Source of the DNA: Chryseobacterium luquanense
Lineage (GTDB): Bacteria; Bacteroidota; Bacteroidia; Flavobacteriales; Weeksellaceae
DNA length: 64,000 nucleotides
Direction: 5' to 3'
Assembly (NCBI RefSeq): GCF_026460945.1
Contig: NZ_JAOVZV010000007.1
Span: 62,001 to 126,000 of the forward strand
In this document: one piece after another, positions 7,842 through 15,896 of the stretch
Position numbering within the stretch: the stretch's first letter is position 1
Layout: each line of letters starts with the position of its first letter
Translations under genes and position numbers: made by a program
The notes under the pieces: generated by a model
What the model was told of the DNA's origin: nothing
Database searches by the model: none
What the model saw: the letters and a program-made list of their open reading frames with translations, nothing else

Positions 7842-8795
7842 TTATTTAACTGAATCTTTTACGAAAGTTCCCCAAGCGATATTTGGTTTTCCGGGAACAT
7901 ATTCTTTTGCTTTTTCAATAGCTAATTTTGCTGAATGCTCCACAATCCAAGCGAAATTTTCTTCTCCTACAGAGTTTCTGTCTGCATCTGGAGCCGGATT
8001 ACAAAAATCAATTGCATAAGGAATTCCGTCTTTTACAGCAAATTCTACTGTGTTGAAATCATATCCTAAAGCCTGATTCATTTTGATTGTATAATCGTGA
8101 ATCGTTTTCAGTAATTTTTTTAAATCTTCACCTTCAGTCTGATGAGTTGTTTCATATCTCAAATGAGGTGCATTTCTCGGCTCATAAGGCATAATGTGAA
8201 CGTATTTTTGTCCTAAACAATAAACTCTGTAATAATCCTGAAAAACAATTTCTTCCTGAACCATCATCACCAATTGTTCTGTTTCGCTCAATTTATCCCA
8301 AAGATCCTGTGGGTTTTCAACTCTGTAAACACTTTTCCAACCACCGCCATCGTGAGGTTTCATATAAGCCGGAAATCCTACATAATCAAAAATATATTCC
8401 CAATCGTGTGGAAATTTTAGATTTCTAAAAGATGTTTCGGAAGTATCTGTAGGTCTTTCGTGTGAAGGAAGCAAAACAGTTTTAGGTAACGGGATTCCAA
8501 GTTTTGACATTAAAGCATTGTTGAAAAATTTTTCATCTGCGCTCCACCAAAAAGGATTGTTGATTACATAAGTTCCGTTCAATGCTGCATTTTTTAGATA
8601 AGCTCTGTAAAAAGGAACATCCTGAGAAATTCTGTCAATAATTACTGCATAACCATAATCTGCACCTTGTTCTAATTTATCTATATTTACTGGTTCAGCG
8701 ATGATTTCTCCGCCTCCCAGCTCGTTAACTTTATCAATAAATGCCCACGGAAATGTATCTTCCATCCCGAATAAAATTCCTACTTTTTTTGCCAT
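7842..8795 (-). CDS. ATP-grasp domain protein (putative amino acid or peptide ligase)
   Basis: 317 residues with a clear ATP-grasp layout: an N-terminal Rossmann-like part, the adenine-binding Lys in FPAYMKPHDGGGWKSV (K146), an EE pair at 181-182 in VQEEIVF, and the metal and ATP-binding segment NTVEFAVKDGIPYAIDF with E251 and D263, then N266. This motif order is the standard one for RimK- or D-Ala-D-Ala-ligase-like enzymes that form acyl phosphates and couple them to amines. The acceptor is unknown. Third from last in the operon, with short gaps on both sides. Confidence 0.85.
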   Translation of the reverse strand: MAKKVGILFGMEDTFPWAFIDKVNELGGGEIIAEPVNIDKLEQGADYGYAVIIDRISQDVPFYRAYLKNAALNGTYVINNPFWWSADEKFFNNALMSKLGIPLPKTVLLPSHERPTDTSETSFRNLKFPHDWEYIFDYVGFPAYMKPHDGGGWKSVYRVENPQDLWDKLSETEQLVMMVQEEIVFQDYYRVYCLGQKYVHIMPYEPRNAPHLRYETTHQTEGEDLKKLLKTIHDYTIKMNQALGYDFNTVEFAVKDGIPYAIDFCNPAPDADRNSVGEENFAWIVEHSAKLAIEKAKEYVPGKPNIAWGTFVKDSVK

Positions 8796-8843
8796 AATTT
8801 TGTTTTTAATGTTTAAATATTAAGATTTGAGTTGTTTTTAATT

Positions 8844-9554
8844 CTAAAAAAATGTTCCGATATAGGTTGGGAAAGTCATTCTCCAAAGCGGCCAATCGTG
8901 ATTGATCCACTTTTTTTCGTCGTACCAGAAATCAATTCCTTTTGAGGCTAAAATTTCTGCCATTTCCACATTTTTATCTTTACAAATGTCTTCATCGGAA
9001 GTGCTTAAAACAATATGCATATGTTTGTATTTCCAAGCTTCGTCATTTTTTACAAATTCTCTCGGACAGTTAAAATAAACGAGTTCTCCGTCATAGCCAT
9101 CCATGAAATTTCTAATGCTAAAAGCTCCCGAAAGACAGAATAAGTGAGAAATTACATCAGGAAATCTGAACGCAAAATTCGCTGCATGATATCCACCGAA
9201 ACTTGCTCCAGCAATGGCAACACGATGAGTTTGATGAATTTTTTGAATATAGGGAACAAATTCCTGAATCAGAAATTGTACATATTTTTCATAATTTCTG
9301 ATTCTTTGTTGTGGAGAAATTTTTTCGTCATAAAAACTCCACGCATCAATAGTTTGAATGTTGTATAATTTTACTTTTCCCTGTTCAACAAAATAATTGA
9401 TGCTGCTGTTAAGATGAAAATCATGATTTTGCGTATATAAACCTTGTGAAGTAGGAAACATGATGATAGGGTAACCGAAATGTCCTGTAACCTCAACTTT
9501 AAGGCTTGTTCCCAAAATGTGAGAATAATAATCTGTGTGTTCTATCTGAGGCAT
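8844..9554 (-). CDS. Alpha/beta-hydrolase, putative esterase
   Basis: 236 residues of the esterase D-like alpha/beta-hydrolase group. The nucleophile elbow GASFGG places Ser118 as catalytic, and a C-terminal His219 in WINHDWPLW fits the triad His. There is no signal peptide, so it probably acts in the cytoplasm. It sits between two ATP-grasp genes in the operon, so its substrate is likely an ester, amide or thioester intermediate or product of that pathway (inference). Confidence 0.8.
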   Translation of the reverse strand: MPQIEHTDYYSHILGTSLKVEVTGHFGYPIIMFPTSQGLYTQNHDFHLNSSINYFVEQGKVKLYNIQTIDAWSFYDEKISPQQRIRNYEKYVQFLIQEFVPYIQKIHQTHRVAIAGASFGGYHAANFAFRFPDVISHLFCLSGAFSIRNFMDGYDGELVYFNCPREFVKNDEAWKYKHMHIVLSTSDEDICKDKNVEMAEILASKGIDFWYDEKKWINHDWPLWRMTFPTYIGTFF

Positions 9555-9585
9555 ATTTTCTTATTTGAGTTTTTATTTGAGTTAA

Positions 9586-9864
9586 TTATATGAACTTAAA
9601 AAATTCAATTCCGCCGAGTTGATCATCTTTAAGTATGTCTAAAATAAGTGTTCCGTATTTTGGATGTTCTAAAATAATATTATCCTTAAATTGCCATTTT
9701 GATCCTTGTTTATTGGCATTTGTAGAATCAACAAATTTGTAATAAGCTTTGTTTTTCCATTCTCCAATTTCAATGATGTTTAAATTAATATTTAACTGAG
9801 ATTCTTTTGGCAAATTAATTTTTATAAAATCTATAATTTCTTTAATATCAATATTTTTATTCAT
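9586..9864 (-). CDS. Unknown 92-residue protein in the ligase operon
   Basis: I do not recognise this protein. It has no signal peptide, membrane segment, Cys pair or obvious catalytic motif. It is Lys-, Asn- and Ile-rich with a mixed alpha/beta look, and ends in EFFKFI. It lies 31 bases upstream of the esterase and 6 bases downstream of an ATP-grasp gene, so it is almost surely cotranscribed. Its reading frame is clean and its spacing fits an operon gene, which supports it being real. A small accessory or substrate-binding role is possible, but nothing in the sequence decides this. Confidence 0.65.
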   Translation of the reverse strand: MNKNIDIKEIIDFIKINLPKESQLNINLNIIEIGEWKNKAYYKFVDSTNANKQGSKWQFKDNIILEHPKYGTLILDILKDDQLGGIEFFKFI

Positions 9865-9870
9865 TGGAAA

Positions 9871-11082
9871 TTAAGAACTCGGTTTATCTTTTGGAGGAAG
9901 TACATTCAACATTTCAGCATGGATTTTCTCTGCAGCAAAATCCAATCTTTCCTGTACAATTACAGAATCACTTGATTTGTAAACAATTCCTACGTGATAA
10001 TCGATTGGTAGGAATTTTACAACTTCTTCACATTCAAAATCTTTATAATCTGGAGCTAAATCTTTAATCAGTGCGACAATTAATCCTGAATAATATCCGG
10101 TAGGTTTTGAAACTTCATAATGGGTACCTCTTAAAAGTGCGTCTTCGATTTTTGCCCACTCACGCCAAATATTGATATTGCTCGAGGCTTCCACCAAATC
10201 AGGAATATGTGCGCCTCCAACTCTTGAAGAAGTTTCCAGAAAATACCATTTTCCATCTTCTTTTCCACGGATAAATTCTGTATGAGTGGCACCATTCATC
10301 AATCCGAAATTATTTAAAACTTTCGCATTGGCTTCTTCTAAGGCTTTAAATTCGTCAGAATATCTGCCTAAAGTTTTAGTACGGAAAACACCGCCTTCAT
10401 GAGAAACCTGCATTGGAGGAGCTAAGTATTTTGAAGCAGATGTGAAAACAATTTCTTTATTAAAGGTTAAACTGTCAACATGATAAACATCGCCTGGTTT
10501 AAAACTTTCCAAGAGAAATAAATGTCTTTCTTCGCCTAAATTTTCAAGCGCCACCCAAAGTTCTTCCTGAGTTTTTAATTTTTTGATTCCCGATGCAGAA
10601 GCTTCCGAACGTGGTTTTAAAACCCAAGGTGGAGAAACTTTTTCGGTGAAATCTTTTACTTCCTGATCGTTAAACACAGCAGTAAACTCAGGAACATTAA
10701 TTCCTGAATCTTTTGCTTTTTGACGCATTGCAAGTTTGTCTCTGAAATAACGGTGCGTTGTTTGTCCCATTCCCGGAATACGGAATGTTTCGCGAATAAG
10801 CGCAGCTTTTTCAACATCATAATCATCCAAAGCGATTACGGCATCTACTTTTCGGGTTTTCATTAAATGTGAAAATCCCTGAATAAGATGGTCAAGATTC
10901 CATACCGAAGGTTTAATTTCCGGCATATAGAAAACTTCGTCGACAGCGTGCCATGGCCAGTTTTTTTCTTTTAAATTTTCCGATGTTACGAGGATGATTT
11001 TATTACCGAGCTTTTTCATCTCGTCCATAAAATCGTAACCTTTATAATAGCACGAAATACATACGATGGTTTTCTCCTTCAT
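9871..11082 (-). CDS. ATP-grasp domain protein, amino acid ligase / carbamoyl-phosphate synthase-like
   Basis: 403 residues and first gene of the seven-gene operon. The layout is an N-terminal pre-ATP-grasp fold (about 1-110), the RDK of the nucleotide-binding segment near 114-116, Lys156 in WVLKPRSEASASG, and the metal-binding pair Glu269 (ATHTEFI) and Glu283 (FLETSSRVGG). The last motif resembles the E-x-N-x-R-x-G-G box of L-amino-acid ligases and biotin carboxylase-like enzymes. The C-terminal 100 residues form an extra lid-like part. It probably activates a carboxylate and joins it to an amine; substrates are unknown. A poor -7 candidate (TATACTTG, one mismatch) lies about 105 bases upstream. 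Confidence 0.85.
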   Translation of the reverse strand: MKEKTIVCISCYYKGYDFMDEMKKLGNKIILVTSENLKEKNWPWHAVDEVFYMPEIKPSVWNLDHLIQGFSHLMKTRKVDAVIALDDYDVEKAALIRETFRIPGMGQTTHRYFRDKLAMRQKAKDSGINVPEFTAVFNDQEVKDFTEKVSPPWVLKPRSEASASGIKKLKTQEELWVALENLGEERHLFLLESFKPGDVYHVDSLTFNKEIVFTSASKYLAPPMQVSHEGGVFRTKTLGRYSDEFKALEEANAKVLNNFGLMNGATHTEFIRGKEDGKWYFLETSSRVGGAHIPDLVEASSNINIWREWAKIEDALLRGTHYEVSKPTGYYSGLIVALIKDLAPDYKDFECEEVVKFLPIDYHVGIVYKSSDSVIVQERLDFAAEKIHAEMLNVLPPKDKPSS

Positions 11083-11222
11083 ATAATGATTTTTAATTTT
11101 TATTAAATTATAAAAAATAAAAGCTTATGATTATTGATTATTTAATACTAAAAATAGATAATCGGTGTGCTTTTGAAAATTACTAATCAAGTATAAGAAG
11201 AAAATCTCTAAAAAACTAATTT

Positions 11223-12638
11223 TTAATGATAATTTTCGATTAAATCGGCTAATAATTGTACGCCAAATCCGGTTGCAGCTTTTTCTTTTGCATATCCCAC
11301 ATTTCCAAACGCAACTCCCGCAATATCAAGGTGCGCCCAATTTGGGTGGTTTTCTATAAATTGTTCTAAGAATTTTGCAGCAATAATACAATCTCCAAGA
11401 GGTTTCATTGAGATATTTTTAAAGTCGGCAACATCAGATTTAAAATCATCCAGCCAAACATCCCATAAAGGAAGATTCCATAGTCTCTGATTGATTTTGT
11501 CGCCTGTTTTAATTAATAAATTTTTCAACTCTTCATTGTTTGAGAACATCGCACCACAAGTATCTCCGAACATTCTTACAGAGCTTCCTGTAAGTGTTGC
11601 AAGATCAATTAAAATATCAGTTTTGTAATTTTTTGAAAGATAAGATAATCCGTCTGCAAGTGTCATTCTGCCTTCTGCGTCGGTGTTGAGAACTTCAATG
11701 GTTTTTCCGTTGTAAGCTGTGATTACGTCGCTAGGTAAATATGCATTTTCAGAAATTGCATTGTCGGTAATCGGTAAAATTGCTGTAATGTTAACGGGAA
11801 GTTTCATTTGCGATGCGTAAATAAGTGCTCCAAGAACCGCAGTTGCACCTCCCATGTCAGATTTCATGTAATGCATATTGTCTGCCGCTTTAATGGAAAT
11901 TCCGCCTGTATCAAACAAAACACATTTTCCGACCAATCCGAATGTTTTTGCATTTTTCTCGGTTGTTTTATATTCTAAAATTGTAAAAGCAGCATCATAG
12001 GCACTTCCTTGATTTACAGCAAGAAAAGCTCCCAAACCAAGTTCTTCACATTTTTTTCTGTTGAATACAGTATATTTTAACTGATTTTTTTTGGCTAAAT
12101 TTTTCAAATAAGTATTGAGAGCTTCAGGTCTTTTCAAGTTGGCTGGCTTATTAAGCCAATCCTGACAAGTCATTTGTCCTTCGCAGATTGCATCAATTCG
12201 CTCTGAAATGACATCCAGTTTTTTCTGACTTAAATTTCCAAAGTGAAGTTCGAAAGATTCATTCCAAAAAGCATGAATTCTACTGAAGGGATAATTGTAA
12301 GTTCCTAAGAAAAGGCCTTTTGTAAATTCTTCAAATTGTTTTTCATTAATAAAATCAGCAATAAATAAAGTCGGAACCGTCTGAATATTTTTTTTCTGAT
12401 TCTGAGAAAATTTTACCCCGATTTGTTGAAATTCAAAATTTTGCAGTGTCTCTTTTCCTAAACCTATATAATAAGTAATAGTTTCTTCGCTGGTTTCAAT
12501 GAAAACTTCATATTTTTTTCCGGTAAATAAAAGTGCAATATTTTTATTGAAATTTTTAGCATTTAAAGTCCATGAATCTTCTGTAAAAAGTCTAAAAACT
12601 TGAGCGTATTGTTTATTTTTTTTGTTAAATATTTTCAT
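11223..12638 (-). CDS. Leucyl aminopeptidase, family M17
   Basis: Cytosolic two-metal aminopeptidase that removes N-terminal residues from peptides. The metal and catalytic residues are in place: K238, D243 and K250 around FDTGGISIK, D261 in KSDMGGA, and NTDAEGR at 318-324 with D320, E322 and R324. At 471 residues it has the usual length, with a poorly conserved N-terminal domain. It starts 11 bases after the stop of the upstream esterase gene, so the two are cotranscribed. It lies next to the ligase operon and could process peptides from it, but M17 enzymes are general peptidases and the link is not shown by sequence. Confidence 0.93.
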   Translation of the reverse strand: MKIFNKKNKQYAQVFRLFTEDSWTLNAKNFNKNIALLFTGKKYEVFIETSEETITYYIGLGKETLQNFEFQQIGVKFSQNQKKNIQTVPTLFIADFINEKQFEEFTKGLFLGTYNYPFSRIHAFWNESFELHFGNLSQKKLDVISERIDAICEGQMTCQDWLNKPANLKRPEALNTYLKNLAKKNQLKYTVFNRKKCEELGLGAFLAVNQGSAYDAAFTILEYKTTEKNAKTFGLVGKCVLFDTGGISIKAADNMHYMKSDMGGATAVLGALIYASQMKLPVNITAILPITDNAISENAYLPSDVITAYNGKTIEVLNTDAEGRMTLADGLSYLSKNYKTDILIDLATLTGSSVRMFGDTCGAMFSNNEELKNLLIKTGDKINQRLWNLPLWDVWLDDFKSDVADFKNISMKPLGDCIIAAKFLEQFIENHPNWAHLDIAGVAFGNVGYAKEKAATGFGVQLLADLIENYH

Positions 12639-12649
12639 TTTTAAATGTA

Positions 12650-13771
12650 TTAATTTTTAATATTTTCCTGATGCGGCTTTACTTCAACAGGATTTTCGGT
12701 GTTGTTATAGAAAAGCCATTCAATCGCTCTCGGAAATTCCTGCGACCAGTAAAACTCGCTGTGAGCTCCGTCGGGATTGATACTTGTTTTAAATTCAAAA
12801 TCAAAAAGATTTTTCTTTTCCCAACGTTTTAGATAATTTTCAAAAACCTGAATTCTTTTAACCATTTTTGAACCTTCCTGTTCACCGCCATAAAGATAAA
12901 TTTTAGTCTTAAAAGGGACTCTGAAATTCATCATCGGAAAATTATTATTCGGTTCTACCCAAAGTGATGGCGAAAAAATCAATAATTTAGAATACACTTC
13001 AGGATACAAAAATCCGCTGTAAATACTGATTAAAGCACCTAACGAACTTCCTCCGATTCCTGTATTTTCCCTGTCTTTTTTAGTGCGGTAACGTTCATCA
13101 ACAAATGGTTTTAAAGTATCGGTAATAAATCTGATGTATTTTTTACCTTCCGAGCCGTTTGCAACATTATCATTGTCAAAAATATATTCTTTAATCCGGT
13201 CTTCACTTCCATGTTCTACCGCAATTACAATCATGTCACCACGACCGTATTCTGCAAGAATTGAAAGTTTTTTGTCTATTTCCCAATTTCCGTAAGGACT
13301 ACCTTCATTAAATAAATTTTGAGCATCCTGAAGATAAAGAACAGGATATTTTTCTTCTGAAACATAATAATCGTGGGGTAAAAGTGCCCAGACTTTTCGG
13401 TAGCGATCAAGTTGAGGAATGTAAAATTCTTCTGAGATTACTTCTACAATTGGGAAAAACTCTTTTTTGAAAGGTCCCCAATTGAATCTCCATTTTTCGA
13501 CGAAATCAGAACTTGGAGCAGATGATTTTTTAACTTTTCTGTTGGGGGTAATACTTCCGAATTTATCTAATTCTACATTTTCCCAGCCTCCTTTTGTAAA
13601 TTTATATTCCACAATATCTGCAAGAATTTCGTCATCGATATTGATGTTGTAAGTGTTTTCATCAGACTGCTGAAGCTGAAAATTATAATCTTTCGGATTC
13701 CATTTGTTGAAATTTCCGGTGATGAAAATTGGTCTTGTGTCTTTTTCTGCCGTGTTGAGCGTAAATTTCAT
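12650..13771 (-). CDS. Esterase with N-terminal glycogen-binding-like (CBM48/E-set) domain
   Basis: 373 residues with two parts. Residues about 12-80 look like an AMPK-type carbohydrate-binding module: FITGNFNKWNP with W24, VEYKF with K57, GGW with W63, and a late Asn77. Residues about 115-360 form an esterase D-like alpha/beta-hydrolase with GSSLG (Ser243), the segment YLQDAQNLF and a C-terminal GAHSEFYW that carries the probable catalytic His. No signal peptide is present. It is divergent from glgB across 172 bases, which suggests a link to glycogen. Relatives with this fold are usually named enterochelin esterases by homology, but the lack of siderophore genes here argues against that role. 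Confidence 0.8.
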   Translation of the reverse strand: MKFTLNTAEKDTRPIFITGNFNKWNPKDYNFQLQQSDENTYNINIDDEILADIVEYKFTKGGWENVELDKFGSITPNRKVKKSSAPSSDFVEKWRFNWGPFKKEFFPIVEVISEEFYIPQLDRYRKVWALLPHDYYVSEEKYPVLYLQDAQNLFNEGSPYGNWEIDKKLSILAEYGRGDMIVIAVEHGSEDRIKEYIFDNDNVANGSEGKKYIRFITDTLKPFVDERYRTKKDRENTGIGGSSLGALISIYSGFLYPEVYSKLLIFSPSLWVEPNNNFPMMNFRVPFKTKIYLYGGEQEGSKMVKRIQVFENYLKRWEKKNLFDFEFKTSINPDGAHSEFYWSQEFPRAIEWLFYNNTENPVEVKPHQENIKN

Positions 13772-13874
13772 TGTGTGTTTTAAACGGTTTTAAAACTTAT
13801 AAATTTATAAAAAATTTATTTAAGAAATCATATTAAAATTGATTAAAAATAGCTTTTACCAAGGGAAAAATTTA

Positions 13875-13882
13875 TATATTTG
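13875..13882 (+). promoter_or_regulatory. Bacteroidota-type -7 element for the glycogen operon
   Basis: TATATTTG matches TAnnTTTG, 61 bases before the glgB start. No clear -33 TTG is seen at normal spacing. Confidence 0.45.
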
Positions 13883-13943
13883 ATAGTCATCGTTATTTAA
13901 TGAATAATATATAGTTTACGATTGATTTAGAATAAAAACCTAT

Positions 13944-15896
13944 ATGATGAATTTTGTGAAGACCTACACACTTTTTACAGAACATGATGTGTATCTTTTT
14001 AAGGAAGGTAAACATTACAAGCTCTACGAAAAGTTTGGCGCTCATTCGGTTGAGAAAGATGGGGTAAAAGGGGTTTATTTTTCGGTTTGGGCTCCGAATG
14101 CCAAAAAAGTTTCTGTTATTGGGAATTTTAACAATTGGAACCATCGGGAACATATTCTGTTTCCAAGGTGGGATCAATCGGGTATTTGGGAAGGCTTTAT
14201 TCCTGCGCTCTCATGGGGTACGCTTTATAAATATGCGATTGAAACTGTTCAAGGGGAAATTTTAGAAAAAAGTGATCCTTATGCATTAAGCTGGGAGCAA
14301 AACCTTCAGGCTGCATCGATGGTTTCTACCAATTGGTATCAATGGGAAGATCGTGAATGGCTTGAAAAACGTTGGCAAAAAAATAGTCTGGAATCTCCGA
14401 TTTCTGTTTATGAAATTCATTTAGGTTCTTGGATGCGAAATTCAGATGATTCTGAAAAGTTTCTAAATTACAGAGATATTGCCTCAAAATTAGTTCCATA
14501 TGTAAAGGAAATGGGTTTCACACATGTGGAATTTATGCCAATTATGGAATTTCCCTATGACCCAAGTTGGGGTTATCAAATTACTGGTTTTTTTGCAGCA
14601 ACTTCACGCTTTGGTTCGCCTCAAGATTTAATGTTTTTGATAAATGAACTTCACAAAAATGATATTGGTGTAATTTTAGATTGGGTTCCTTCGCATTTTC
14701 CTGGTGATGCAAACGGATTACATCGTTTCGACGGTTCTTATTTGTATGAACATGAAGATCCTCGAAAAGGTTTTCATCCCGACTGGAAATCATACATTTT
14801 CAATTATGGAAGAAATGAAGTAAAATCTTTTTTGATTTCGAATGCTGTTTTTTGGCTTGAACGTTATCATGCAGATGGACTTCGTGTTGATGCAGTAACT
14901 TCTATGCTGCATTTGGATTATTCAAGAAATGAAGGGGAGTGGGAACCGAATATTTATGGTGAAAATGTAAATCTTGAAGCCAAAACTTTTCTTCAGGAAT
15001 TTAATACAGCAGTTTATAAAGAATTTGGCAATAATGTAATGACAATTGCTGAGGAAAGTTCAGATTTTCCAAAATTGACAAAACCTGTTCATGATGGAGG
15101 CGTAGGTTTCGGAATGAAATGGATGATGGGTTGGATGCACGATACTTTATTTTATTTTAAAGAAGATCCGATTGCCCGAAAACATCATCATCACAAACTT
15201 ACTTTTGCGTCGATGTATATGTACAATGAAAATTACATGATGCCTTTGTCTCACGACGAGGTTGTACACGGAAAAGCAAGTCTTATTTATAAAATGAAAG
15301 GTGATGAATGGCAGAAATTTGCCAATCTCAGAGCATTATATGTTTATATGTTTACCCATCCCGGAGCAAAATTACTGTTTATGGGAGATGAATTCGGACA
15401 AACGAATGAATGGAATTTTAAACAAAGTTTAGATTGGCATTTGTTGGAATATCCGGTTCATAAAGGTTTGCAGAATTTAGTGAAAGATTTAAATCATTTG
15501 TATAAAAATGAAACTTCTCTTTACGAAAATCAATTTAATCCTAATGGTTTTGAATGGGTTGAAGCTAATGATACCGATAATTCTGTATATATTTATTTAA
15601 GAAAAGGAAAGAGACGGGATGATGTTTTTATGGTTATTTTAAATCTTACTCCGCAGGTTTTAGACTATAAAGTGGGTGTGAATTCGGGGACGCATTGGGA
15701 AGTTGTTCTCAATTCCGATGACGAAAAATATAGCGGAAGTGGAGTAGAAGCCAATATTTTCCGAGAAGATCATGATGAATGGATGAATCGACCGAGATCA
15801 ATCAGTTTAAATCTTCCTGCCCTTTCGGGAATTGTTTTAAAACAGAGAAAAGATAAAAAATATAAACTAAATAGGATTAAACAACACAAAAAATGA
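13944..15896 (+). CDS. glgB: 1,4-alpha-glucan branching enzyme
   Basis: Introduces alpha-1,6 branches into glycogen (GH13). An N-terminal CBM48 (WAPNAKKVSVIGNFNNW, about 48-64) is followed by the TIM barrel with the four GH13 regions. The nucleophile is Asp316 in DGLRVDAV, the acid/base Glu is in TIAEESSDFP and the transition-state Asp in PLSHDEVVHG. At 650 residues it is the short GlgB form with one CBM48. The start could be either Met1 or Met2. It overlaps glgA by four bases (ATGA), so translation is coupled. It leads the glgB-glgA-glgC operon. Confidence 0.96.
   Translation: MMNFVKTYTLFTEHDVYLFKEGKHYKLYEKFGAHSVEKDGVKGVYFSVWAPNAKKVSVIGNFNNWNHREHILFPRWDQSGIWEGFIPALSWGTLYKYAIETVQGEILEKSDPYALSWEQNLQAASMVSTNWYQWEDREWLEKRWQKNSLESPISVYEIHLGSWMRNSDDSEKFLNYRDIASKLVPYVKEMGFTHVEFMPIMEFPYDPSWGYQITGFFAATSRFGSPQDLMFLINELHKNDIGVILDWVPSHFPGDANGLHRFDGSYLYEHEDPRKGFHPDWKSYIFNYGRNEVKSFLISNAVFWLERYHADGLRVDAVTSMLHLDYSRNEGEWEPNIYGENVNLEAKTFLQEFNTAVYKEFGNNVMTIAEESSDFPKLTKPVHDGGVGFGMKWMMGWMHDTLFYFKEDPIARKHHHHKLTFASMYMYNENYMMPLSHDEVVHGKASLIYKMKGDEWQKFANLRALYVYMFTHPGAKLLFMGDEFGQTNEWNFKQSLDWHLLEYPVHKGLQNLVKDLNHLYKNETSLYENQFNPNGFEWVEANDTDNSVYIYLRKGKRRDDVFMVILNLTPQVLDYKVGVNSGTHWEVVLNSDDEKYSGSGVEANIFREDHDEWMNRPRSISLNLPALSGIVLKQRKDKKYKLNRIKQHKK

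Noticed and set aside
12650..13771. Siderophore (enterochelin) esterase
   Set aside because: The fold is similar, but there are no siderophore genes nearby, and the carbohydrate-binding-like N-terminus and glg neighbours point elsewhere.
14581..14793. Open frame antisense to glgB, and many similar antisense frames elsewhere (for example within rplI, atpB, atpF, sucB)
   Set aside because: They lie wholly inside strongly supported genes on the other strand, have no family motifs and no initiation signals; they are shadows of coding bias.
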